A stretch of DNA of 39,386 bases. It comes from a virus. Location: positions 1-39,386 of the IMG/VR virus record IMGVR_UViG_3300032117_000067; one strand, given 5' to 3'. Under the pieces are notes generated by a model that ran no database searches, was not told the DNA's origin, and worked only from the letters and a program-made list of their open reading frames with translations. Shown here one piece after another: positions 31,523 to 38,658 of this stretch; positions within the stretch are counted from its first letter, which is position 1; each line of letters starts with the position of its first letter. The position numbers were made by a program, and so were the translations under genes.

Positions 31523-32140
31523 ATGACCGAAGCTGCCAAAACCCCTGCCGCCTCCAAGACCGAAAAGACCCCGATCACAATGTCGGATGGTCGGATCGTT
31601 GACTTCACTGCCAAGCAGAAACTCGTCAAGGAAAGCCTGATCAATCCCGAAACCGGCGTCATCATCACGCGCCTGGACTTCCGTAACGGCCAGACCCGCT
31701 CGCTGACAATCCCCGAAAACATGATCCTTCGCTTCGCAGCCCACGGCGCGGAACAAAAGCTCGGTGACGCAATCGCCGGCGAGAAGGACTTCGACGACGC
31801 TGTTCTGGCCGTTGAAGCCCTGATCAAGCGCCTGGAAGAAGGCGAATGGAACGTCGCGCGCGAAGCCGGAGCCTTCACCGGAACTTCCATCCTGCTCCGG
31901 GCTCTCGTCGAAGTCTCGGGCAAGACTGTCGAGCAGATCAAGGCCTTCCTCGATACCAAGTCGGCGGCCGAAAAGCTTGCTCTCCGTCGCTCTGCCAAGC
32001 TCGAACCGACCATCAAGAAGCTCGAAGCCGAGAAGGCTGCCAAGTCCGGCAACAAGATCGACACCGATGCGCTGCTTGGTGATCTGTTCGGGGACGAGCC
32101 GGAAGCCGAAACCCCGGCCCACAAGCACACGAAGAAGTAA
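31523..32140 (+). CDS. Highly expressed early protein of unknown function; paralogue of the 28556 gene
   Basis: 205 residues from ATG 31523, with AAAGGA upstream. Promoter at 31452 and terminator at 32227 make it a single-gene transcript. Strongly biased codons (GAC, GCC, CTG, ATC, AAG) suggest high expression. It aligns with the leftward 28556-29065 product from HGAEQKLGDAIAG to IDTDALLGDLF, but carries an extra ~17-residue charged tail (GDEPEAETPAHKHTKK). The N-terminus has an extra segment with a small beta part (RIVDFTAKQKLV, VIITRLDFRNGQTRSL). Function unknown. Expression style would suit a DNA-binding or host-takeover protein. Confidence 0.75.
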   Translation: MTEAAKTPAASKTEKTPITMSDGRIVDFTAKQKLVKESLINPETGVIITRLDFRNGQTRSLTIPENMILRFAAHGAEQKLGDAIAGEKDFDDAVLAVEALIKRLEEGEWNVAREAGAFTGTSILLRALVEVSGKTVEQIKAFLDTKSAAEKLALRRSAKLEPTIKKLEAEKAAKSGNKIDTDALLGDLFGDEPEAETPAHKHTKK

Positions 32141-32226
32141 CCCTTCTTCTCCGTCAACCCGCTCGCAGACCGGGGATCATACTCCTGATCTAGTCTGCGG
32201 CTTTGTCAAGCGTGCCCCCCAAGACT

Positions 32227-32264
32227 TCCCCGGAACCCTCACCCCAGGTTCCGGGGATTTTTTG
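32227..32264 (+). terminator. Intrinsic terminator after the 31523 gene
   Basis: An 11-bp stem TCCCCGGAACC (32227-32237) with GGTTCCGGGGA (32247-32257), a 9-base loop, then TTTTTTG. A strong rightward terminator. The right arm contains CCGGGGATT, one of the recurring elements. Confidence 0.93.
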
Positions 32265-32288
32265 TGTTCTTAGGGCTGGCAAAATGAT

Positions 32289-32316
32289 TTGCATAACCCC
32301 CGGTATTTTGCTATGC
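32289..32316 (+). promoter_or_regulatory. Candidate promoter with dyad downstream of the terminator
   Basis: TTGCAT (32289-32294), 16 bases, CTATGC (32311-32316), just after the terminator and about 50 bases before the next start. The two boxes are themselves halves of an imperfect dyad (ATTTG-CATA ... TATG-CCAAAT). That would allow a repressor to cover the promoter. It would restart transcription of the long replication and recombination operon. Confidence 0.4.
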
Positions 32317-32363
32317 CAAATCACCGGCTATTCCAGCCGTGGAACACTTAGGAAACTTCTCCA

Positions 32364-32588
32364 ATGGCAAAGAAGCAAAAAGGCGCCCCGAAAGACTCTT
32401 CCTATTCGATGAAGCGCCGTCGTGGGCTTGTCCCTCACCAGTACGATCCCAACTCCCGGTCTTACCAGCTCGGTGCCCATAAGCATTGGGGTCGGCTCTC
32501 GGACAAAGATCGAATGATCCAGGGTCGCCGGGACACCCATAACTTCCCTGCTCGCGGGCAGACCTTCCCTTCCCACCACGAAGTATAA
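32364..32588 (+). CDS. Small basic protein of unknown function
   Basis: 74 residues from ATG 32364, with AGGAAAC upstream. Very basic and polar (MAKKQKGAPKDSSYSMKRRR, GAHKHWGRLSDKDRMIQGRR), with His near the end. Little hydrophobic core; probably binds nucleic acid or a larger partner. First gene after the promoter-like dyad. Confidence 0.65.
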   Translation: MAKKQKGAPKDSSYSMKRRRGLVPHQYDPNSRSYQLGAHKHWGRLSDKDRMIQGRRDTHNFPARGQTFPSHHEV

Positions 32589-32621
32589 AAACAACCAGCA
32601 CGCTTGACAGGAGATAATCCA

Positions 32622-33134
32622 ATGGACTTCCTCGAAGAACTCAACGCAGAGCTTGCTTCCGTCCTCGACAAGCAAAAGCGCAAGACCGAAGCCGAAAAGC
32701 TCCGCCGGAAATCAAAGGACTTCCGCCAGACAACCGAAGGCCGCGCAGCCGCTCATGCCAAGGCCTCAGTTCTCGAAGCTGAAATCGAAGCTGAGCGCTG
32801 GCAGATCATTGCAACCGGGGCTTTGTTCCATCACCAGCATTGCACTGGTTGTGACTCTGATCACCAGGTCTTTGTTCAATTCATGGAGCATCATCAGCTG
32901 ATTTCTAAGCCCACAACAATGAAGTGGGTTAGATCAATTGCTCTCAGGCCCACGCTTCCACGCGAGACTCTGATCCAGTCCACCACCACCCCGATCTGCC
33001 CAAATTGCGCCCTTGACCACGGCTTCTGTCTCGAAGATCCTGACAAGATCGAAAGAACAGTCGCTGGCATTGGGCCTTCGGCTTCCTACCAACCAACTGA
33101 TCCCAACTCTGAATTCGAAGAGGAGGCAGCATAA
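32622..33134 (+). CDS. Zinc-binding protein of unknown function
   Basis: 170 residues from ATG 32622, with AGGAG 8 bases upstream; an in-frame TTG at 32604 lacks a site. The N-terminal ~65 residues form a charged helix (ELASVLDKQKRKTEAEKLRR). Then ALFHHQHCTGC and, 60 residues on, PICPNCALDHGFC supply two Cys pairs of a split zinc ribbon. The C-terminus is acidic (EFEEEAA). No known family. The stop overlaps the next start by one base (TAATG). Confidence 0.65.
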   Translation: MDFLEELNAELASVLDKQKRKTEAEKLRRKSKDFRQTTEGRAAAHAKASVLEAEIEAERWQIIATGALFHHQHCTGCDSDHQVFVQFMEHHQLISKPTTMKWVRSIALRPTLPRETLIQSTTTPICPNCALDHGFCLEDPDKIERTVAGIGPSASYQPTDPNSEFEEEAA

Positions 33135-33373
33135 TGCCACGTAATCTTTCTGATATCGCCAAGGAAATCCGCAAAGAGTGGAAAGCTCCTTACTTTGGAG
33201 CAGTTCCTTATATTGACGCAATGAAAGAGCTGAATAAGCTCACCGACAAATACTTCGCTGACTCGGCGGAAGCCATCGTTCGCTACTTCCTTGCAAACGC
33301 GGCAACTTGGCGCGGGGAAGCTGCTCGACGGATCAAAGCCGAACTCAATGCCATGCTGAAGGAGCGGAACTAA
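33134..33373 (+). CDS. Small helical protein of unknown function
   Basis: 79 residues from ATG 33134, with GGAGG 7 bases upstream, coupled on both sides by TAATG overlaps. The sequence (MPRNLSDIAKEIRKEWKAPY, AEAIVRYFLANAATWRGEAA) resembles a common small phage protein with the core IRxDW..P...A.PY..AM, found next to replication genes. All-helical. Role unknown. Confidence 0.65.
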   Translation: MPRNLSDIAKEIRKEWKAPYFGAVPYIDAMKELNKLTDKYFADSAEAIVRYFLANAATWRGEAARRIKAELNAMLKERN

Positions 33374-33558
33374 TGCCACGCATCAAAAAGATCGATCGCC
33401 CGAAGCGCGTCGAGGTTCAACTCCCTGAGTCCGTCAAACTCAAGGTCGATATGGAGCTTTACTCCGAACTTGAAGGGAAGGTACCTTTTGGGAAGTTCTC
33501 TGAGCTTGTGACAGAACTCCTCGGGGATTGGCTGCGAGCAAGGGGAGTTGCGCTGTGA
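33373..33558 (+). CDS. Small ribbon-helix-helix-like protein
   Basis: 61 residues from ATG 33373, with AAGGAG upstream inside the preceding gene. The layout, a basic start (MPRIKKIDRPKRVEVQLPES), a beta strand, then two helices (VKLKVDMELYSELEGKVPFG, FSELVTELLGDWLRARG), is compatible with a ribbon-helix-helix or CopG-like DNA-binding protein. It is a candidate local regulator. The end is coupled to the next gene by GTGA. Confidence 0.55.
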   Translation: MPRIKKIDRPKRVEVQLPESVKLKVDMELYSELEGKVPFGKFSELVTELLGDWLRARGVAL

Positions 33559-33890
33559 GTAAAGTCGATCTGAACAAGCACGCCGAGGCGATGTTAGAGG
33601 CTTTCGATTGCCACGTATTTGGCGACACCTTGGAAGCATATTGGGAGCGTCGTCGCGCCGCCATCCTCACCGCCTGCGCAGCGCTGGCAGATGATGCGCG
33701 GAAGAAGGCCGAGGCAGATGCTGCCCGGTATCGCTGGCTGCGCGATGATAGCTGCCCGCCGCACAACTTTTACGTGTCGGTGCCTGATAAATTTCATGGC
33801 GTTAAATACGCACCAGCAGACGTTGACGCCTATATCGACGCCGCCATCCGCGCAATCGATCCCGCCAGCCTGAGAGGGGAGAAGTTATGA
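33555..33890 (+). CDS. Phage protein with RYRWLRDD motif, unknown function
   Basis: 111 residues from GTG 33555, overlapping the previous stop (GTGA) with GGGGAG 7 bases upstream; the longer frame is out-competed by this site. The sequence AEADAARYRWLRDD and the end DVDAYIDAAIRAI belong to a very common but uncharacterised phage protein type. Base composition is higher in G+C, and codons such as GCG and CGC are more frequent than in neighbours, hinting at a recent arrival. Confidence 0.7.
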   Translation: MSKVDLNKHAEAMLEAFDCHVFGDTLEAYWERRRAAILTACAALADDARKKAEADAARYRWLRDDSCPPHNFYVSVPDKFHGVKYAPADVDAYIDAAIRAIDPASLRGEKL

Positions 33891-34051
33891 CCTTTGTGCG
33901 TCGCAGATCAGCCCAGGAGCGTCTCATTTGGGGTGACGAAATGAGACGCTTTAACACAGAAGCGCGGAATAGATATCGAAAGGTCCAATCGGACAGACAT
34001 TGTCCCAGCAGGCCCGCTCCTGGAGACTGGGATACGGAAGACTGCGTATGA
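33887..34051 (+). CDS. 54-residue basic protein of unknown function
   Basis: ATG 33887 overlaps the previous stop as ATGA, with GAGGGGAG upstream. The product (MTFVRRRSAQERLIWGDEMR, then RFNTEARNRYRKVQ, ending DWDTEDCV) is highly charged with many Arg. Good ribosome site and tight coupling support translation. No family recognised. Confidence 0.55.
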   Translation: MTFVRRRSAQERLIWGDEMRRFNTEARNRYRKVQSDRHCPSRPAPGDWDTEDCV

Positions 34052-34096
34052 ACCAAGCAGCCACGGAAACCCCTTCTACCACGTAGGACCCCTGCC

Positions 34097-34384
34097 ATGA
34101 CCTCAATCAGCTTCCGGGCTCAGGCCCAACGCTCCGACGGCACGAAGTTCATCGACTGCGAGCTTCACCAAGCCACTTCCTTCGCAGTCATCAAGACAGA
34201 AAAGTTCATCCGCTACGGTCAGCAGTATACCGTCCACCGCGTAGTCGAACGCTGCAAGACGCTAACAATCGCCCTGGCCTCAGCCAATGCCAGAACCAAA
34301 GTCCTCATGCCTCCTGATCGAAAGTTCGTTCTCGGGGGCCGTTATCCTGCAGGAGGTAAGCCACTCTACCCGAAGACCAAGTGA
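34097..34384 (+). CDS. Protein of unknown function
   Basis: 95 residues from ATG 34097, with TAGGA upstream. A small beta-rich domain (MTSISFRAQAQRSDGTKFID; SFAVIKTEKFIRYGQQYTVH) followed by LASANARTKVLMPPDRKFVLG. No motif recognised. Possibly a small nucleic-acid-binding barrel; this is a guess from strand pattern only. Confidence 0.65.
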   Translation: MTSISFRAQAQRSDGTKFIDCELHQATSFAVIKTEKFIRYGQQYTVHRVVERCKTLTIALASANARTKVLMPPDRKFVLGGRYPAGGKPLYPKTK

Positions 34385-34411
34385 AAACTCTCATCCGAAA
34401 AGGAATTTTTT

Positions 34412-34744
34412 ATGAAAAACCTGCCAACAACAATTTCTGACGAACTCAAGATTTTTCTTCAAGATTACTATGCTTGGGCTGTTGGGCCTCAGGGCGCTGC
34501 CAGCCCTAAAGGCATAGACTATAGGGATTTTTCTGGCCTATGCTTTAATCTCCGAATATTCTGCCGAGAGACGATTGGAGGCTGGCCAGAGAGCTACGAA
34601 ATCGAAGAAGAGCTTTGGGAACTCCTTCGCACCACGATGGGCGATTCTGTATACCCCTTTGGTGGGATTTACAAGAATGCTCACAAAAACCCCAAGCGCC
34701 TTACCTGGATCAGTACCATCCTCGGAGGTCTGACCAATGTCTGA
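34412..34744 (+). CDS. Protein of unknown function preceding the helicase
   Basis: 110 residues from ATG 34412, with AAAAGGA 7 bases upstream. The sequence (DELKIFLQDYYAWAVGPQGA, YRDFSGLCFNLRIFCRETIG, GDSVYPFGGIYKNAHKNPKR) is a mixed alpha/beta domain. Similar small proteins with the core 'CxNL..F......YPFGG' occur in other phages without a known role. The 3' end overlaps the helicase start by 8 bases, so the two are probably coupled. Confidence 0.65.
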   Translation: MKNLPTTISDELKIFLQDYYAWAVGPQGAASPKGIDYRDFSGLCFNLRIFCRETIGGWPESYEIEEELWELLRTTMGDSVYPFGGIYKNAHKNPKRLTWISTILGGLTNV

Positions 34745-36032
34745 GCCCGAAGCCACCGCTCCCGCCCTCACAGGTGACCAGGCCGAAGCCATCCGTCAAA
34801 TCTCTGATTGGTGGCAGGACTTTCAATCCGACAATGACTGCCCCTGCTTCGTCCTCGGAGGCTATGCTGGCACCGGTAAGTCCTTCTGCATCAGCTTCTT
34901 CGCGAAATCTGGTCTGATCAAACCCCGGCGGATTGCCTTCACCGCCCCAACAAACAAAGCTGCTAAAGTCCTCCGGGGCTACCTCACTGAAGCTGGTCTT
35001 GGCGACTGCTCCATCGGGACCATTTATTCCCTGCTCGGTCTCAGCCTCCAAGCCAACGGTGAGGTCAAGGAACTCGCTTCCCCCGAAGAGCCCGTCGACT
35101 TGTCCAAGTACGACCTCATAGTCGTAGACGAAGCCTCAATGATTAACAAGTTCCTCTATGCCGAAATCCTCCGGGCTTCCGCCGACTGGAACGTCCCCTT
35201 CCTCTTCATGGGCGATCCTGCCCAGCTCCCACCCGTCGGCGAAATCACTTCTCCAATCTGGAAGATCGAGCAAAAGACCCAGCTCACTAAGGTCCTCCGC
35301 TACGGGTCTTCGATGCTCGAACTCGCGACTTCCATCCGAAATATCGTTGATTCCCCTTTCCCCTCCCTCAAGATCGCAAACGACCCTCCTGTCCACCGCG
35401 TCGATCGGGCCGAGTGGTCAGCAAAGGCCCTCGAACATCTCGAAATGTTCAAAGTCGGTGAGGCGAAGATCATTGCCTGGCGGAACATAACAGTCGACAA
35501 ATACAACTCCTGGATGCGAGGTCATATCCATGGTCGGGTGCAGGCTCTTCAAAACCCTTGGCTCGCTGGGGATAAGATCGTCGCCACTGCGATGCTCGTT
35601 GACATCGAAGGCAATATCTTCATGCGCACTGACGAGGAAGCTACTGTTCTCGAATGTCTGATCGGTGAGCATCCACTTTACACTGAATACGAAATCTTCC
35701 GACTTCTCTGCCAACAGGATGACGGAAAAAAGGTCACGATCCGAACCCTTACCCCGCGGGGCCAGCGTGACCTCAACAACAAGCTTAATGAACTCTCGGC
35801 CCAGGCCAAGGCTGGCAAAAAGTATCTCTGGCGGGAGTTCTGGAAGCTCAAAGAAGCCTTTAACGAAATCCGACACTCTTATGCCATAACTTCCCACCGC
35901 TCTCAGGGCTCGTCCTACCTCAAGGTCTGGATCGATCTGGAAGACATCATGCTGAACCGTAATCGGCAGGAAGCCTTCCGCTCCCTCTACGTCGCTTGCA
36001 CCCGACAACGGGAAGAGCTTTATATCGCCTGA
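34737..36032 (+). CDS. SF1B DNA helicase, Dda/RecD-like
   Basis: 431 residues. Motif I GYAGTGKS (42-49), motif II IVVDEASMI, motif III FLFMGDPAQLPPVGE, a late TSHRSQGSSYLKVWID (UvrD C2-type motif V) and motif VI RSLYVACTRQREELYIA are all intact. This set is typical of T4 Dda and the C-terminal part of RecD2, which unwind 5' to 3'. In phages such helicases help start replication and clear proteins from DNA. It heads the recombination set (Fe-S nuclease, Sak4-like ATPase, SSB-like). Confidence 0.9.
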   Translation: MSEPEATAPALTGDQAEAIRQISDWWQDFQSDNDCPCFVLGGYAGTGKSFCISFFAKSGLIKPRRIAFTAPTNKAAKVLRGYLTEAGLGDCSIGTIYSLLGLSLQANGEVKELASPEEPVDLSKYDLIVVDEASMINKFLYAEILRASADWNVPFLFMGDPAQLPPVGEITSPIWKIEQKTQLTKVLRYGSSMLELATSIRNIVDSPFPSLKIANDPPVHRVDRAEWSAKALEHLEMFKVGEAKIIAWRNITVDKYNSWMRGHIHGRVQALQNPWLAGDKIVATAMLVDIEGNIFMRTDEEATVLECLIGEHPLYTEYEIFRLLCQQDDGKKVTIRTLTPRGQRDLNNKLNELSAQAKAGKKYLWREFWKLKEAFNEIRHSYAITSHRSQGSSYLKVWIDLEDIMLNRNRQEAFRSLYVACTRQREELYIA

Positions 36033-36054
36033 TGAAACCATTTGACCCGAAATC

Positions 36055-36086
36055 AACCGGGGATTATACAAATCAAATCCCCGGTT
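36055..36086 (+). other. CCGGGGATT hairpin between helicase and next gene
   Basis: AACCGGGGATT (36055-36065) pairs perfectly with AATCCCCGGTT (36076-36086) across a 10-base loop, so both arms carry the recurring CCGGGGATT element. It is followed by AATTTCTCTC, not a clear T-run. It may be a weak terminator, a transcript-stability hairpin, or a symmetrical protein site. Confidence 0.6.
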
Positions 36087-36109
36087 AATTTCTCTCTAAG
36101 GAGATTCCC

Positions 36110-36322
36110 TTGTCCATTCCCACACCTGAAGCCATCACCCGCATCGCGGAACTTCGACAAAAAGCCCGCGAAGGCACTCTGACCATGGACGAAATGCGTG
36201 AGGGGATTCTCTTCCTCCGCGCAGAGCGTCTCGCCATGCCGCCACCTTCTTCCAAATCATCAGCAAAGTCCAAAGCCCCAGCTCCGAATGCTGATGACCT
36301 TCTCGGAGAACTCGGACTATGA
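36110..36322 (+). CDS. Small helical protein ending in DDLLGEL
   Basis: 70 residues from TTG 36110, with AAGGAG 6 bases upstream. The N-terminal helices (ITRIAELRQKAREGTLTMDE, then MREGILFLRAERLAM) match a small protein type I know from other phages. A Ser/Lys/Ala linker leads to the C-terminal PNADDLLGELGL. That end resembles DTDALLGDLF in the two paralogues at 28556 and 31523. The stop overlaps the nuclease start (ATGA), suggesting it works with the nuclease, perhaps as an adaptor. Confidence 0.68.
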   Translation: MSIPTPEAITRIAELRQKAREGTLTMDEMREGILFLRAERLAMPPPSSKSSAKSKAPAPNADDLLGELGL

Positions 36323-37272
36323 CTGCCCAACGTCCTTTCTTCCCCATCGCCATCGACTCCACTTTCCTCGGAACCTTTCGTTCCTGTCCCCAAAAGGCCT
36401 TTCGTCAATATGTCCAACATTGGAAACCCGCTTCCGAATCCGTCCACCTCATTGCCGGCGGAGCCTTTGCTTCCGGAGTGGAAGCTGCTCGAAGAGCTTT
36501 TTACGAAGATGGACTGGCAACAGAAGAAGCCATTGGCCTCGGCCTGGCTGCGCTTATCAAGCACTATGGAGACTTCGAGTGCCCACCCGACTCCGCGAAG
36601 TCTCTGGAGCGCACTTGCGGCGCTCTCGAATTTTACTTTGCTTCATACCCTCTCGGAGCAGACGGGGCTAAGCCGCTTATCTTCCCCAATGGAAAATCTG
36701 GCATTGAGTTCAGCTTCGCTCAGCCTCTCGGAATCAATCACCCGGTTACTGGCGACCCTCTACTCTACACAGGCCGATCAGATATGATCGCGGAAGCCTA
36801 TGGCGGTGTTTATATCTACGACGAAAAGACGACGACTTCCCTCGGGCAGTCCTGGGCCCGCCAGTGGGACATGCGAAGCCAGTTCACCGGCTACTGCTGG
36901 TCAGCCCGCGAACTCGGCTTCAAGCCCGCTGGCGTCTGCATCCGTGGCGTCTCAATCCTCAAGACCAAGTTCGACACCCAGCAAGTTCTCACCTATCGCT
37001 CTGATTACGAAATCGATCGCTGGCTCGAACAGACCCATCGCGACATCGAGCGGATGATTAAGTGCTGGCAGGAAGGCTATTGGGACTGGAACCTCGACCA
37101 TTCCTGTGCCGACTATGGCGGTTGTGCGCTTCAAACTGTCTGCAAGTCTCCGAACCCGGAAACCTGGCTCGAAGCCTATTTCATCAAAAGAGTTTGGGAC
37201 CCGTTGGCCCGACAGGAAATCTCCGTCGAGCAGTACGAAGCCAATATGGCTGAGTTCCTCCATCGTGGTTGA
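36319..37272 (+). CDS. PD-(D/E)XK nuclease, Cas4/RecB-like with Fe-S cysteines
   Basis: 317 residues from ATG 36319 (ATGA overlap). The nuclease core is complete: GRSDM with D155, YIYDEKT with D168 and K170, and QFTGY with Q188 as in RecB-family motifs. C23 near the N-terminus plus C263, C269 and C275 near the end form the one-plus-three cysteine pattern that holds a 4Fe-4S cluster in Cas4 and AddB. It should be a DNA exonuclease or nickase in recombination or replication. There is no CRISPR array or other cas gene here, so it is a stand-alone phage nuclease. Confidence 0.88.
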   Translation: MTAQRPFFPIAIDSTFLGTFRSCPQKAFRQYVQHWKPASESVHLIAGGAFASGVEAARRAFYEDGLATEEAIGLGLAALIKHYGDFECPPDSAKSLERTCGALEFYFASYPLGADGAKPLIFPNGKSGIEFSFAQPLGINHPVTGDPLLYTGRSDMIAEAYGGVYIYDEKTTTSLGQSWARQWDMRSQFTGYCWSARELGFKPAGVCIRGVSILKTKFDTQQVLTYRSDYEIDRWLEQTHRDIERMIKCWQEGYWDWNLDHSCADYGGCALQTVCKSPNPETWLEAYFIKRVWDPLARQEISVEQYEANMAEFLHRG

Positions 37273-37621
37273 TCTCCAATGGCATATAAAGGAAGGATTC
37301 CGCCAGTATGACTTCACCAATCTTCCCGATTCTCGTTGGCTTGGCACTTCTCATTCATGGGTATGCACTGGCTGTGGATTGGTCTACTCACAAGCGAGGT
37401 GTTTCGTTGAAAGCCAGCTACGAATCTTCTCAATTCATGCGGGACTATGCCTTGATTGTGCTTCTCACGGTAATCGCTGGCATGTCCCTGGTTCGTTGGA
37501 ATGTCTGCACTTAGTAGGTTGGCCTGTGCCAAAAGAAGTCCTCGAATACCAGCTGGAAATCGAGCTTGACTTCCTCTCCCATCCCAATCATCCATACAAC
37601 AGTCAGGAAGATAACACATGA
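37265..37621 (+). CDS. Zinc-ribbon protein of unknown function
   Basis: 118 residues from GTG 37265, overlapping the nuclease stop; no strong ribosome site, so translation may be coupled. The frame gives VCTGCG and, about 30 residues on, CLDCASHGNRWHVPGS, a good zinc ribbon. It ends GWPVPKEVLEYQLEIELDFL plus a polar tail. It ends exactly in an ATGA overlap with the next gene, which supports this frame as a true member of the operon. A second, shorter ORF for a membrane protein lies inside it in another frame. Confidence 0.62.
   Translation: MVDLQWHIKEGFRQYDFTNLPDSRWLGTSHSWVCTGCGLVYSQARCFVESQLRIFSIHAGLCLDCASHGNRWHVPGSLECLHLVGWPVPKEVLEYQLEIELDFLSHPNHPYNSQEDNT
37308..37514 (+). CDS. Two-helix membrane protein encoded out of frame within the zinc-ribbon gene
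   Basis: 68 residues from ATG 37308, with AAGGA 10 bases upstream. Two good membrane segments (FPILVGLALLIHGYALAV and YALIVLLTVIAGMSLV) are separated by a polar loop of ~23 residues. It lies wholly inside 37265-37621 in a different frame. Either this or the zinc-ribbon frame is spurious, or both are translated (overprinting). A ten-codon frame at 37279 ends in ATGA on this start, which could couple translation. Confidence 0.4.
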   Translation: MTSPIFPILVGLALLIHGYALAVDWSTHKRGVSLKASYESSQFMRDYALIVLLTVIAGMSLVRWNVCT

Positions 37622-37791
37622 CATCTTTGCAAAGAAAGCTTCGTCGCTCACGTCTCGGGGCAAACAAACCCAAGGCACAAGAGCAGCCCTATCAGCTTAT
37701 GCCCGACGGAAGCTTCCGCATCTATCACGCTACCAGGGGTTTCAAACGCATCTGCGCTGCCAGAATGCATCTTTACTTCGGAGGTAACTGA
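37618..37791 (+). CDS. 57-residue basic protein of unknown function
   Basis: ATG 37618 overlaps the previous stop as ATGA, with AGGAAG upstream. The product (MTSLQRKLRRSRLGANKPKA, YQLMPDGSFRIYHATRGFKR, ending LYFGGN) is strongly basic and may bind nucleic acid. It ends one base before the Sak4-like gene, whose ribosome site (GGAGG) lies in its last codons. No family recognised. Confidence 0.62.
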   Translation: MTSLQRKLRRSRLGANKPKAQEQPYQLMPDGSFRIYHATRGFKRICAARMHLYFGGN

Positions 37792-37792
37792 T

Positions 37793-38629
37793 ATGAACAT
37801 CGAACCGCCTTTCACCCTGCCCGGCGTGAATGTTCTTCTCATGGGGCCAAGCGGCACCGGGAAAACCTACTCCATCGCGACAGCAGTCGAACTCGGGGTT
37901 GAGGTTTTTTACCTTGCCCTTGAATCCGGCATGGAATCGCTTCTCGGCTATTGGAAGGACCAGGGCAAAGAAGTCCCGGCCAACCTCCACTGGCATCGAA
38001 TCTCTGCCCCAGCAGCTGATTTCACCTCCATGATCGCGACGGCGAAGTCCGTCAACTCTCTCAGCCTCGACGCTCTGGCCAAAATGGCCGACCCGAATCG
38101 CTCGAAGCACAACCAATTCGTCGCGATTCTCGAAGCTCTCAACAACTTCCCCGATGACCGCACTGGGGAAAAGTATGGACCAGTCAACAGCTGGGATCAG
38201 AGCCGTCTTTTGGTTATCGATGGCGCTACAGGTATTTCAACAGCTGCTCTGTCTCTTGTGGTTGGTGGAAAGGCTGTCCGAAGCCAAAGTGATTGGGGCA
38301 TCGCTCAAGATCAAGTTGAAAAACTTATTCGTATGCTCTGCGATAACTGCCCTTGTCACTTTGTTATGCTTGCACATGTTGAGCGAGAAGTCGACGCTGT
38401 TCTCGGCGGGGTGAAGCTCATGGTCTCAACCCTCGGCAAGGCTCTTGCCCCAAAATTCCCTGCAATGTTTTCTGACGTCATTCTGACTGTCCGAACCGGC
38501 TCTTCCTGGAAGTGGGATACAGCCTCGGGCCTCGCTGATGTCAAGACCCGAAATCTGCCAATCTCGGCGGATAACAAGCCGGACTTTAAGCTTATCTTTG
38601 ATAAGTGGATGGCCCGGAATAAAGCGTAA
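37793..38629 (+). CDS. Sak4-like RecA-fold ATPase (phage recombination/annealing protein)
   Basis: 278 residues from ATG 37793. Walker A GPSGTGKT (18-25) and Walker B RLLVIDGATG (D143), followed by FVMLAHVERE, are those of the phage 'nucleotide-binding' AAA_24/Sak4 group, remote RecA relatives. HK620 Sak4 is reported to anneal single strands with help from its own SSB. Here the next gene is SSB-like, which fits. It is shorter than RecA and has no C-terminal DNA-binding domain. Together with the Fe-S nuclease and the helicase it forms a recombination module. Confidence 0.82.
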   Translation: MNIEPPFTLPGVNVLLMGPSGTGKTYSIATAVELGVEVFYLALESGMESLLGYWKDQGKEVPANLHWHRISAPAADFTSMIATAKSVNSLSLDALAKMADPNRSKHNQFVAILEALNNFPDDRTGEKYGPVNSWDQSRLLVIDGATGISTAALSLVVGGKAVRSQSDWGIAQDQVEKLIRMLCDNCPCHFVMLAHVEREVDAVLGGVKLMVSTLGKALAPKFPAMFSDVILTVRTGSSWKWDTASGLADVKTRNLPISADNKPDFKLIFDKWMARNKA

Positions 38630-38658
38630 CCTCAACTCTACTCTGAAGGAACTTTCTC

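Noticed and set aside
34048-34086. 12-codon frame overlapping the stop at 34051 (ATGA)
   Set aside because: Coupled start and its TAG forms part of the next ribosome site, so it may be translated, but it is too short to support as a gene.
36319-37272. Cas4-like nuclease as evidence of a CRISPR system
   Set aside because: No repeat-spacer array and no other cas gene in the window; stand-alone Cas4/RecB-like nucleases are common in phages.
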